Shown here in pieces: positions 18,939-41,400 of a stretch of 64,000 nt of DNA. A model generated the notes under the pieces. The model was not told the origin of the DNA and made no database searches. It worked only from the letters and a program-made list of their open reading frames with translations. The stretch is taken from positions 3,100,001 through 3,164,000 of the forward strand of contig OY969087.1 in assembly GCA_963697525.1 (NCBI GenBank), given 5' to 3'. The translations under genes and the position numbers were made by a program. The DNA is from Bradymonas sp963697525 (GTDB lineage: Bacteria > Myxococcota_A > Bradymonadia > Bradymonadales > Bradymonadaceae). Within the stretch, counting starts at the first letter, position 1; every line of letters begins with the position of its first letter.

Positions 18939-20320
18939 GCAAACACGACGACAAGACGCTCAGGCTCAGCCGCCGCGCCTTTTTGAAGGGCGCCGGCACC
19001 GTGGCGATCTCGCTTCCCTTTCTGGACTTCATGCTCGAGGGCGCCGGGGCGCGGGCCTCGTCAGCCGAGGCACCCAGGCGGCTGGTGACGTTCTTTTTTC
19101 CCAACGGAAGCCCCGCTGAATTGTGGCTTCCGGACAAGATCGGCGCCGACTTCTCGTTTCGCGGCGCGCTGGCGCCGCTGGCGCCAAAAAGGGACAAGAT
19201 CGCCCTGGTCTCCGGCCTGCACGATCCGGCGGCCAAGGAGGGCTCGGGCGATCCCCATTCGCGCGGCGGCGGGGCGTTTGGCGTGGGCCGGCCCAACCCG
19301 TTTTTGGAGACCGATCCGGTCGACACCAGCGGCAAGCGCTACGCCCACTCGGCCGGGGGCATCTCCCTGGAGCAATTCGCGCTGCAGAAACGCCGCCCGG
19401 ATACCTACCTGGGCTCGCTGGAGGTGGGGGTGATGCGCGAGGCGCTGCATACGCGCACCTACTACGTCAAATCGTGGCGGGGCATCAACCAGCCCAACCC
19501 GCCGATCGTCAACCCGCTCAACACCTTCCGGCGCATCTTCGGCGAGGCCCAGCCGACCGGTGATGCGCCCTCCGAGCGCGAGAAGCGCTACCGGCAGAGC
19601 GTGCTCGACACGGTGGTCGGCGAGTACGACCGGGTCACCAGCGAGCGCTACGGGCTGAGCAACACCAGCCGGGCGATGCTGTCGGACCACCTCGACGCGG
19701 TGCGCGACCTGGAGCGGCGCGCCATCGACGTCGACGCCAATCAGATGGCCGCCTGCCCGCGGCCGCAGGCGCCGCCGTCGTACGTCGACACCCGTTACTC
19801 CGAGTACGCCGAGGTCTTCGAGCTGCAGGCCGACCTGCTGGCGATGGCGCTTCGCTGCGACGTCACGCGTTTTGCCAGTGTCCTCATCGGCTGCGGCGCC
19901 GAGGACCTGCAACTGGCCGGCTTCGACGGCCCCCAGCACCGGTTGGGCCACGAGTGGGCCAGCCACAAGGACAACGACTTTCTGGGCTATAATCTCTTCC
20001 AGATGGGCCTGCTGCGAAGCCTCCTCGAGAAGCTCGACGACCCGGGCTACCTCGACGCCGACAACCGGACCGTGTTGGACAACACCGTCTTGCTGGTGGG
20101 CACCGAGGTCGCCAATCCCTCGCTGCACAGCCAGGACGAGAAGCTCTACATGGTGTGTGGGGGAGCAGGGCAAGTGCGTACGGGCTATCACCACCGGGTG
20201 GGCGACGGTACCGACAGGCCGGTAAACGACCTGTACACGGCGTGTCTGCACGCCATCGGCTTGCCGGTGGCGTCGTTTGGCGACGAGCGGTTCAATACCG
20301 AGCCGCTGTCGCTGAGCTGA
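18935..20320 (+). CDS. DUF1552 protein with Tat signal
   Basis: 461 aa. The N-terminus contains SRRAFLKGAGTVAISLPF, a twin-arginine export signal, so the protein is probably exported folded. The body is DUF1552, distantly related to the sulfatase/DUF1501 group: RRLVTFFFPNGSPAELW, KIALVSGLHDPAA, GGISLEQFALQKRRPDTYLG, VLDNTVLLVGTEVANPSLHS. Family function is not established. It overlaps the DUF1592 gene by 4 bp, so the two are translationally coupled, and it is convergent with the TSP3/VWA/MopE gene that ends at 20449. Confidence 0.93.
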   Translation: MSKHDDKTLRLSRRAFLKGAGTVAISLPFLDFMLEGAGARASSAEAPRRLVTFFFPNGSPAELWLPDKIGADFSFRGALAPLAPKRDKIALVSGLHDPAAKEGSGDPHSRGGGAFGVGRPNPFLETDPVDTSGKRYAHSAGGISLEQFALQKRRPDTYLGSLEVGVMREALHTRTYYVKSWRGINQPNPPIVNPLNTFRRIFGEAQPTGDAPSEREKRYRQSVLDTVVGEYDRVTSERYGLSNTSRAMLSDHLDAVRDLERRAIDVDANQMAACPRPQAPPSYVDTRYSEYAEVFELQADLLAMALRCDVTRFASVLIGCGAEDLQLAGFDGPQHRLGHEWASHKDNDFLGYNLFQMGLLRSLLEKLDDPGYLDADNRTVLDNTVLLVGTEVANPSLHSQDEKLYMVCGGAGQVRTGYHHRVGDGTDRPVNDLYTACLHAIGLPVASFGDERFNTEPLSLS

Positions 20321-20448
20321 CAGGCGGGCTTTCCAAAAGGCAAACAACCAACGAGCTCGGGGGCGCGGCCGGAGCCGCGACACGTACGGGGCCCCAGAGG
20401 GACCCCGGCGGCCGAGACGACCGCGCCCCGAACCGTGTCCTCGAACGA

Positions 20449-23595
<3,147 letters not shown>

Positions 23596-23718
23596 CTCTC
23601 TTCCTATCGTGGCAGCAACGCATTGAACCCAGGAGACGGCGTGCTACTAGGATAAGAGATTTTTCGCTCTAGAAGCAAATGCAGGGCGAAACGATCGTGC
23701 GCGCCGCCCCCCCGTGTG

Positions 23719-23745
23719 CCGGGCTGGAGCCAAACTCCAGCCCGG
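23719..23745 (-). terminator. Hairpin after the 2165-aa lipoprotein gene
   Basis: CCGGGCTGGAG (23719-23729) pairs perfectly with CTCCAGCCCGG (23735-23745) around CCAAA, 8 bp past the stop at 23753. No U-tract follows on the minus strand. Confidence 0.5.
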
Positions 23746-23752
23746 TCAGTCA

Positions 23753-30250
<6,498 letters not shown>

Positions 30251-30375
30251 GGCTGGCTATCCGCAAACAGGGAGGGCATTTCATTATGATGATTATGCTC
30301 CCTGTTAGGGTAGCCGGATTTTGAGTGGCGGTGCAAACGCAAACATCCAAAAATCGTATTCGAGCAAAAAGCAGC

Positions 30376-30398
30376 GGAGCCCCGCAGCACGCGGGGCT
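30376..30398 (-). terminator. Intrinsic terminator of the 1228-aa lipoprotein gene
   Basis: GAGCCCCGC (30376-30384) pairs perfectly with GCGGGGCTC (30390-30398), loop 5. On the minus strand a run of five T follows about 8 nt after the stem. It lies 26 bp past the stop at 30424. Confidence 0.65.
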
Positions 30399-30423
30399 CC
30401 TCGAAATTTAGTGTCCACGCCGG

Positions 30424-34110
<3,687 letters not shown>

Positions 34111-34174
34111 CTTTTCCCCCTGTAGCCAATATCCATTGAATCTGGACAGACATCCAAACGATCCCCCGATCTGC

Positions 34175-34221
34175 GCAAACGGCTTGCGCCGTTTGCCCAC
34201 AGCGGTGCTATAACACCGCTG
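34175..34221. other. Two adjacent hairpins in a divergent intergenic region
   Basis: GCAAACGGC (34175-34183) with GCCGTTTGC (34188-34196), loop 4; then CAGCGGTG (34200-34207) with CACCGCTG (34214-34221), loop CTATAA. They lie between the minus-strand lipoprotein gene and the plus-strand AAA+ gene, where promoters of both should be, and could be operators or leader structures. Confidence 0.4.
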
Positions 34222-34310
34222 GTCCGCTGGCCGATGTTGTCGAGATTGCCTTGAACCAAAGGTGTTCGCATCTGTGCCTGTGTCCACCACACGACTCTTC
34301 GAAGGCGTTC

Positions 34311-37300
34311 ATGAAGCTTACCGTGCCCATCGGCGTTCGCCGCTACGGCGACTCGCTCGTCATCGCTCAGGTGCTCGACGACCTCGCGCTCAGCGCGGCG
34401 GCCGCCAGTGACGACGAGGCCGTCGCCAAACTGCGCCGAGCGCTCGAGCAGGCGTTGGAGCGCGCCCACCCCCGCTTGCTCGCGCGCCTGGGGCGCACGC
34501 CCGCTCCACGCGTCGAGCGGGTGGACCTGCCGGTATTTGCCCGGCGCGGCCAGTGGCCCGGCGAGCCCCAGGCCGAGCATTTGAGCCGTCCGGTCGACGT
34601 GCTCACCCGACGCTACGGCGAGCTGGTCCAGCAGAGCATGCCCGCGCTGGCGCGGGTGCTGTGGACGCGCTCGCCGGCCGACGAGTCGTCTGCGCGCGAC
34701 CACCACGCGCGGCTGGCCGGGCTGTTGCAGCGCCACGAGCGCACCCTGGCGTTGCACCGGGCGGTGCCCGACGCGGTCGACATCACCACGCTGCAGGTCG
34801 ACTTCGACCCGCTGGATCTGACGCGCATGCCCGCCGATTCGCTGTGGTTGGACGCGTTCGCCGACATCGACGCCGACGACGAGGCCGAACAGACACCGAC
34901 CCTCGACGAGGTGGCCCGCAACTGGAGCGACGCCGACCCGCGAAGCGGCATCGTGCCGGCGTTTGGCCGCGACGACGTGGTCGCACAGCTCGAGGAGTTG
35001 CTGCTGCTAAGCCGCCCGTCGGCCGTCGTGCTCGTGGGCCCGGCCCGGGTGGGGAAGACGAGCATCGTCAAACATCTGGCCTGGTTGACCGCGACCGACG
35101 AGCGCGCCCATGGCCATCAGATCTGGTTTGCCGACGCGCCTCGGCTGACCTCCACCGACCCCATGTCCGGAGGCTGGCAGGAGCAGTGCGCCGAGATCGT
35201 CGGTGAACTCGAGGCCAGCGACGACGCGCTGTACATCGGCCGGCTGGTCCAGGCGCTCGCCGCCGGTAAATACGTGGGAAGCGACTATAACCTCGCCCAA
35301 TTTTTGAAGCCGCACCTGTCCGATCGCCGCCTGCGTGTCGTCGCCGAGGCCACCGTCGAGGAGTGGAATCGCATCGAGCAGCGCGACGTGGGGTTTGCCC
35401 GCGCGTTTACGGTGATCCGCGTGGGCGATCCGCCCGCCAAGCAGGCCCGCGCGATCGTCGACGCCGCCGCCCGGCGCTTGAGCGAGCAGGAGGGGATCGC
35501 GCTGACCGACGCGGCCATCGAGCGCGCCTGGCGCCTGGAGAAACGCTTCGCCACCGAGGGCAGCCCGGTGGGCCGGGCGATCGATTTTCTGGGGCGCACG
35601 CTGCGCCGCGCGGCGCAGGCCTTCGCCGGCCGGGTCGACGAGATCGACCTCGTCGAGCGTTTCTGCGAGGAGAGCGGGCTGCCGCCGGTGATGCTGCTCG
35701 ACGACCGCAGCCTCGACCTCGACGAGGTCCAGGCGCGGTTGTCGCGGCGGGTCATGGGCCAGGATGAGGCGGTGCGCCGGGTGGCCCACGTCGTCGGGAT
35801 CACCAAGGCAGGCCTGGCGCCGGCCGACCGCCCGCTGGGCTCGTTTTTCTTCGTCGGCCCCACCGGGGTGGGCAAGACCGAGCTGGCCCGGGCGCTGGCC
35901 GCCTTCTTGTTTGGCGACGAGGACCGGCTGGTGCGCCTGGACATGAGCGAATACGGCCACCCGGACGCCTACGCCCGGCTGATCGGTGAGGGCTCCCAGG
36001 AGGGCGATCTCACCAGCCCGGTGCGCCGCCAGCCGTTCTCGGTGATCCTGCTCGACGAGGTCGAGAAGGCCCACCGAAGCGTCTACGACCTGTTGTTGCA
36101 GGTGCTCGGCGAGGCCCGGCTGACCGACGCCGACGGGCGCACCACCCGCTTCCAGAATGCCATCGTCATCATGACCAGCAACCTGGGCGTGGATACGCTG
36201 CGCCCGGCGATCGGCTTTGGCGGCGAGGGCGGCGATGCCGCCTGGGAGCGCCACTTCCGCAAGGAGGCCGAGCGCTTCTTTCGCCCGGAGTTTTTGGCGC
36301 GCATCGACCAGTTCATCCCGTTTCGATCGCTGTCGCGCGAGGTCGTCGAGGCGATCTCGCGCCGCGAGCTCGAAAAGATGGTCGCCCGCGACGGGTTGAC
36401 CGCGCGCGACATCGACGTCGACTTCGGCGCCGATGTGGTGCGCTGGGTGGCCGCGCGCGGCTGGGACGAGCAGTACGGCGCGCGCCCCATCAAGCGGGTG
36501 GTCGAGCAGCGGGTCGCCTGGCCGCTGGCGCGCCACCTGGGCGCGGCCAGCGACATGGACGACGAGCTGCCCTACGTGATGCGCATCGGCGTCGACGGCG
36601 ATGTCGACACCGGGCGGTTGACCTGGGAGCTGGAGGCGATCGACGGGGGCGACGATACCCGGCGCACCCGGCGCACGCTGCTGGCCCAGGTCGAGCAGAT
36701 CGCCGCGCTTCGCCGCCGGCTTGAGCGCTGCATGTACGGCGAAATTTTCGCCGAGCTCGAGTGGAGCGTGCACGACTTCGACACCTCCAGCCAGGCCGAG
36801 GGCTTCTGGGATCTGCCCGACGCCGCCGAGGCCGCGCGCCGCGCCGAGCACGCCCGTGAGCTGGTCGAGCTGGTGCGCGAGCTCAGCCGCGAGCTCGAGG
36901 CCATCGAGGACCTGGTGCGCGAGGCGTATCACGCGCGCTCCTTCGAGCTGACCGGCGATATCGACCAGCGCGTCGACGAGATCGATCCCAGGCTGCGCGA
37001 GGTCTTCTTGGAGCTGTTGCGCTCGGCCTATGAGGTGCCCGACCACGTCGTGCTCTTCTTGCCGGCCAACGACCCGCAGGACCCCTGGCGAGCCCAGCTC
37101 GTGCGCTGGTACCGCCAACTCGCCCACCGTCGCGGCTGGAAGATGCGCCTGCGCCGGGCGGTGCCTCGAAACGAGCGGCGCGACGAGCGCGCGGTGGCGG
37201 CGTCGCACCGGCGCGAGGCGCTGTGGACCCACGCGCGCAAGCCCAGCGGCACGGTGCTGGCCCTGGAGTTCGACGGCCCCGGCGTGCGCCCGCTCTTGCA

Positions 37301-37574
37301 GGGCGAAGACGGGCTGCACCGGCGGATTGCCGAGGACGGCAACGCCAAGGCCGAGGTGTTCGTGCTCACCGAGGGCCTCGACTGGCCCACGCCCTCGGAT
37401 CTGGAGGGCGAGCGGCCCACGCGGCCGGACGCGCGCACGTGGAATTTCCGCACCGGCGAGGTCGCCATGCGCGGCTTTACCAGCCTGGAGCTCGACGAAG
37501 ACGACCCCTGGGAGGTGTTGTGGCCCAAGATGGAAGACGTCGCCTGGGAGTTGGCCGGAGCGGATTGGTGGTGA
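34311..37574 (+). CDS. Clp-type double-AAA+ ATPase 1 with C-terminal PCRF-like domain
   Basis: 1087 aa. The N-terminal 220 residues are not a Clp N-domain. D1 has Walker A GPARVGKT (about 243) but its Walker B reads LYIGRLV, without the acidic pair. D2 is intact: GPTGVGKT (about 516), LLDEVEKAH (about 580), IMTSNLG, and arginine finger FRPEFLARID. Two features are odd: RLIGEGSQEGDLT replaces the GYVG pore loop and is about 6 residues shorter, while IGF (about 633) sits where ClpA/ClpC contact ClpP. After a ClpB-D2-small region comes a helical stretch with EGFWDLPDAAE (about 830), then AQLVRWYRQLAHRRGWKM and LLQGEDGLHRR, resembling the PCRF domain of RF2 without the GGQ domain. ATG 34311 follows GAAGG. 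First of three paralogues. Confidence 0.9.
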   Translation: MKLTVPIGVRRYGDSLVIAQVLDDLALSAAAASDDEAVAKLRRALEQALERAHPRLLARLGRTPAPRVERVDLPVFARRGQWPGEPQAEHLSRPVDVLTRRYGELVQQSMPALARVLWTRSPADESSARDHHARLAGLLQRHERTLALHRAVPDAVDITTLQVDFDPLDLTRMPADSLWLDAFADIDADDEAEQTPTLDEVARNWSDADPRSGIVPAFGRDDVVAQLEELLLLSRPSAVVLVGPARVGKTSIVKHLAWLTATDERAHGHQIWFADAPRLTSTDPMSGGWQEQCAEIVGELEASDDALYIGRLVQALAAGKYVGSDYNLAQFLKPHLSDRRLRVVAEATVEEWNRIEQRDVGFARAFTVIRVGDPPAKQARAIVDAAARRLSEQEGIALTDAAIERAWRLEKRFATEGSPVGRAIDFLGRTLRRAAQAFAGRVDEIDLVERFCEESGLPPVMLLDDRSLDLDEVQARLSRRVMGQDEAVRRVAHVVGITKAGLAPADRPLGSFFFVGPTGVGKTELARALAAFLFGDEDRLVRLDMSEYGHPDAYARLIGEGSQEGDLTSPVRRQPFSVILLDEVEKAHRSVYDLLLQVLGEARLTDADGRTTRFQNAIVIMTSNLGVDTLRPAIGFGGEGGDAAWERHFRKEAERFFRPEFLARIDQFIPFRSLSREVVEAISRRELEKMVARDGLTARDIDVDFGADVVRWVAARGWDEQYGARPIKRVVEQRVAWPLARHLGAASDMDDELPYVMRIGVDGDVDTGRLTWELEAIDGGDDTRRTRRTLLAQVEQIAALRRRLERCMYGEIFAELEWSVHDFDTSSQAEGFWDLPDAAEAARRAEHARELVELVRELSRELEAIEDLVREAYHARSFELTGDIDQRVDEIDPRLREVFLELLRSAYEVPDHVVLFLPANDPQDPWRAQLVRWYRQLAHRRGWKMRLRRAVPRNERRDERAVAASHRREALWTHARKPSGTVLALEFDGPGVRPLLQGEDGLHRRIAEDGNAKAEVFVLTEGLDWPTPSDLEGERPTRPDARTWNFRTGEVAMRGFTSLELDEDDPWEVLWPKMEDVAWELAGADWW

Positions 37575-37892
37575 GTGGGTGATTTGTGAGGGCGCGGCTT
37601 GGTTTTGAGGGACGGGTGGCTTGTGGGGTGGTTGCCCGGCGGGCGGTTCTTGGTTCTTGTTGGTTGTTGAGGTTGGTTGGCTTCTTGGGGAACCGTTGTG
37701 CGGAGGCGTTGGTTGGCTTGTTGTGAACGTTGTTGGTTCTTGGCGTCTTGAGGGGAACAGAGGATTGGGGCGAATTTCGGGGGCTGAGGGCTGTGTGACG
37801 CCGTTCTTGGAAGAAGTGACGCAACGAAATCGGGCGACTTGCCGAAAACCATTATGAGAGATGGTGGCAACACTCTACGGTTGGAGGCAACG
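37575..37892. other. G+T-rich flank of a probable inserted four-helix-bundle element
   Basis: 318 bp without a gene, strikingly rich in G and T on the plus strand. It contains GTTCTTGGTTCTTG (37647-37660) and a related GTTGGTTCTTGGCG (37732-37745). The first is the exact reverse complement of CAAGAACCAAGAAC, found twice on the other side of the next gene. Confidence 0.6.
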
Positions 37893-38262
37893 ATGCAGGA
37901 CTATCGCAAATTGGACGTGGTCAAACTCGCTCATCCGTTGGTGCTGAGAATTTACGAGGTGACGAGCCGTTTTCCCGATGACGAGAGGTATGGTGTGGCC
38001 AGCCAGATTCGGCGGTCGGCGGCGTCCATCCCGGCGAACCTCGCCGAGGGATGCGGCCTCCAAGGCAAGGCGCAGCTTCGCCGCTACGCGTACAACGCCA
38101 GCGGGTCCGCCTCCGAAACCCACTACTGGCTCAGGCTCGCCCACGACCGCGGCTATCTAACCACGGCCGAAGCCCAAGAACTCGGCTCGCAGTTGAAGAC
38201 GGTGCGACAGAAACTCACGCGCTTCATCAAAGCCCTCGAATAGCGTACCAAGAACCAAGAAC
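37647..38262. mobile_element. Possible IVP-like element bounded by 14-bp inverted repeats
   Basis: GTTCTTGGTTCTTG at 37647-37660 and its exact complement CAAGAACCAAGAAC at 38249-38262 (and again at 38333-38346) bracket the single four-helix-bundle gene. The unit interrupts a cluster whose second and third ATPase genes overlap by 4 bp. Element borders and mobility are inference. Confidence 0.4.
37893..38243 (+). CDS. Four-helix-bundle protein (23S rRNA intervening sequence/IVP family)
   Basis: 116 aa. It matches the PF05635-type family: DYRKLDVVKLAHPLVLRIYE, TSRFPDDERYGVASQIRRSA, SIPANLAEGCG, and SASETHYWLRLAHDRGYL. These proteins are encoded in 23S rRNA intervening sequences and in many dispersed loci, and resemble the Avd subunit of diversity-generating retroelements; their biochemical role is poorly known. 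No reverse transcriptase is nearby. ATG 37893 follows GGAGG. The gene separates AAA+ genes 1 and 2, and its flanks carry inverted and direct repeats, so it is probably an insertion rather than part of the ATPase system. Confidence 0.9.
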   Translation: MQDYRKLDVVKLAHPLVLRIYEVTSRFPDDERYGVASQIRRSAASIPANLAEGCGLQGKAQLRRYAYNASGSASETHYWLRLAHDRGYLTTAEAQELGSQLKTVRQKLTRFIKALE

Positions 38263-38274
38263 ATCACCAAAGCG
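38250..38274 (+). repeat. 25-bp direct repeat, copy 1
   Basis: AAGAACCAAGAACATC followed by ACCAAAGCG, identical to 38334-38358, lying 7 bp after the four-helix-bundle stop. The surroundings are A+C-rich, the complement of the G+T-rich left flank. Confidence 0.85.
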
Positions 38275-38333
38275 TCAACGAGCCCCAAAGAGCATCTGGT
38301 CGACAAGGCGTCGCAGGCGCTCGGCCGACCCAC

Positions 38334-38358
38334 AAGAACCAAGAACATCACCAAAGCG
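38334..38358 (+). repeat. 25-bp direct repeat, copy 2
   Basis: Perfect second copy of 38250-38274, offset 84 bp, just upstream of AAA+ gene 2. Short CAAAGCGCC/CAAAGCGCCAC units follow. Confidence 0.85.
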
Positions 38359-38405
38359 CCAAAGCGCCACAAAGAGCAACCAGTCGTCAAAGCGCCACGA
38401 ACCGC

Positions 38406-41400
38406 ATGAAATTAGACCTATACATCTACGTCGCCCAGCCTCAAAAGGGCCACTTTCGCGCGTGCATTCCGTTCGTCGACGCCCTGGCTGCGCCGGTCGA
38501 GGGGACGAGCCCCGCCCAGCTCAAAGAAGAGCTGATGTTTCGCACCCTGGAGCTGGTCCACGGGGGCATGAGCCCGGCGCATCTGGACGCGCTGGTGCCC
38601 CCGGAGAGCGCCCAGTTGGTCAACGTGTGGATGGAGATCGAGCGCCAGGTCGACCCGGCGCGGCCGCCGGTGAGCATGAACGCGTGGACCCACGTCATCG
38701 CCGGGCGCTACCGTGGCGACGACAACGTGCATGTGTGGATCCCGGCGGTGCCCGGTGAGTGCTTCGCCATCGCGGGCATGGAGGAGGTCTACGAGGGCGC
38801 ACGCGCCTGGGCGGAGCATTGGGCCGAGGAAAACGAGCTGACCGATCTGTCGGTGCTCAAGGCCGACTATCCGGCGCGCCTCGAGAGGATGGCGGTCGAC
38901 CTGGGTTTTCCGTCGGCCGACCCCCGCGACGAGGACAGCGAGCTTCCCGGCGGGCGCATGCGCCGGCCCGAGGCGCTGGTGCAGGTGGCCACCAACCTGA
39001 CGCATCGCGCCGAGGACGGCGCGCTTCGGCGTGCGTTCGGCCGCCAGACGCTCGTCGACGAGCTCGTCGAGGTGATGACCGCCTCGACGGCGGCGCACGT
39101 CTGCCTGGTCGGCCCGGCGGGCGCGGGCAAGACGGCCATCGTCGAGGAAGCCGCCAGCCAGACCTTCGAGATGCAACAGGCCTACCAGCAGCGCCGCGAC
39201 GTCTGGCAGACCAGCGGCGACCGCGTCATCGCCGGCATGAGCATCATCGGCCAGTGGGAGCAGCGCGCCGAGGCCATCTGTGAGGAGCTCGACGAGCGCG
39301 GCGACGTGTTGGTCATCGACGACCTGTTGGGGCTGGTGCGCGCCGGCAAGACCTACGAGGGCGACTCCAACGTGGCCCGCTTCATCGAGCCCTACCTCGA
39401 CCAGGGGCGTTTTAGCGTCATCGCCGAGGCCACCGAGGCGACCTTCGAGGCCGCCCGGCTGGAGGCGCCGGGCTTCGTGGAGCGTTTTCGGCGCATCCAG
39501 GTGCCCGAGCTCGACTTCGACAAGACGCTGGCTGTGGTCACCGACCTGGTGCGCGCGCTCGAGGCCCAGCAGCGGGTGCGCTTTACCCCCGACGCCGTCG
39601 AGGCCATCTTGCGCCTCAGCGGGCGGTATTTTCGCCAGGAGGCCTTCCCGGGGAAAGCCGTGCGCCTGGTGCGCCAATGCTTTACGGCGGCGGTGCGCGA
39701 ACTGACCGAGGCGTTGGAGCTCGAGGCGCGCATCGATCCCGAGCTGGTCGCCGGGGTGGTCCACCGCCAGACGGGCTTGCCGCTGCGCTTGCTCGTGCCC
39801 GGCCGGGGGCGTACGCCCTCCCAGGTCGAGGAGGCGTTCGTCAGCCGCGTCTTCGACCAACCCGAGGCCACCGACGTGGTCACCTCGCTGATCGTGGCCA
39901 CCGAGCAGGGCTTGACCGACCCCAAACGCCCGCTGGGGAGCTTTTTGCTCATCGGGCCCAGCGGCGTGGGCAAGACCGAGACGGCCAAGGCGCTGGCCTC
40001 CGAGCTATTCGGCGGGCGCGACCGCCTGGTGCGCTTCGACATGAGCGAATTTGGCGAGCCCACCGCGGCCACCCGGCTCATCGGGACGGCCCGCGAGCCC
40101 GACGGTGAATTGACCGGGCGGGTGCGCATCCAGCCGTTTTGCGTGCTGCTATTCGACGAGATCGAAAAGGCCCACCCGATGGTGCTCGACCTGTTGTTGC
40201 AGCTTCTGGGCGACGGGCGGCTGACCGACGCGGCCGGGCGCACCGTCGACTTCTCCAACACCGTGGTGTTGATGACCTCGAACCTGGGGGCGGGCAGCGA
40301 GGAGCGCTGGCTGGGCTTTACCGAAAAAGGCGAGCGCGACCGCCAATTGCACTACCGCCGGGCGGCCGAGCAATTCTTTCGCCCGGAGCTGTTCAACCGC
40401 ATCGACCGGGTGGTGCCGTACCGGCCGCTGTCCGCCGAGACCTTGCGGCGCATCGCGCGGCGCACGCTTCGCGAGCTTTTGGAGCGCCGCGGGCTTCGCC
40501 AGGGACAGATCATGGTCGACGTCGACCGCCGGCTGGTCGAGCACCTGGTCACGGGCGTCGTCGACCGGCGCTACGGCGCGCGCACACTCGCCCACCGCAT
40601 CGAGCAGCAGTTGATCACGCCGCTGGCCCGCCAGCTCGCCGGCCACGACTCCGATCGCGGGCTCACGCGCGCGGTCCTCGGCCCCGACGAGCAGGGCGGC
40701 ATGCAGCTCGAGCTGCGCACTCTGGCGCGCGCTCGACGCGCATCGACGCGGCCGCGCGGCGTCCAACTCTTCGTCGACCACGTCGACGGCGACACCCTGG
40801 AGGGGGCGCCCGAGCGGCTGCACGACCGCTTCGAATACCTCATCGACGCGCTCGAAGCGCTGGAGGCGAGCGACGAGCGCGGCCACATCGACGCGACCTA
40901 TGCCAAGGCGCTCGCCGAGCTCAACCAGCGCGCGTCGTCGGGCCAGCCCATCCCCAACGAGGTCGCCGAGCGGGTGCGCCAGCGCGAGCTCTTTCGCGAA
41001 CAATTGCGCGAGCTTCGCCGCAGTCTCGAGGCGATGGCCGACCGCGAGCAGACCGGCGAGTGGGAGCTCCCCGAGTTCGCCTCCTTCGACAAGCCCAAGC
41101 TGCATCGGTGGAGCGAGCGCGCCGCCGAGATCTTTGGCCGTTTGACGTGGACTTTATGCCAGACACGGGCGCTGGCGAGCACCGACGCCGACAGCGCCAC
41201 GCTGGTGATCGAGGGGCTCTCCGGACGGGTGCGCGAGCTGCTCGACCATTGGCGGCGCTGGCTGGTCGGCTTCGCCCAGACGTTCGACGTCAACCTGGCC
41301 GTCGCCGGCTGGTCGAGCGACGGCTGGCGAGCGCTGGACGAGGTGGCGTCGAAGGCCGAGGAGTGGTCACAATGGTCGGCGCTGGCCGTCTCCGCCGAGC

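Noticed and set aside
35007..37319. A 770-codon minus-strand frame opposite AAA+ ATPase 1
   Set aside because: No family motif and shadow-type composition, whereas the plus strand has full AAA+ motifs.
37893..38243. Diversity-generating retroelement, because the four-helix-bundle protein resembles Avd
   Set aside because: No reverse transcriptase, template repeat or variable-repeat target gene is visible nearby.
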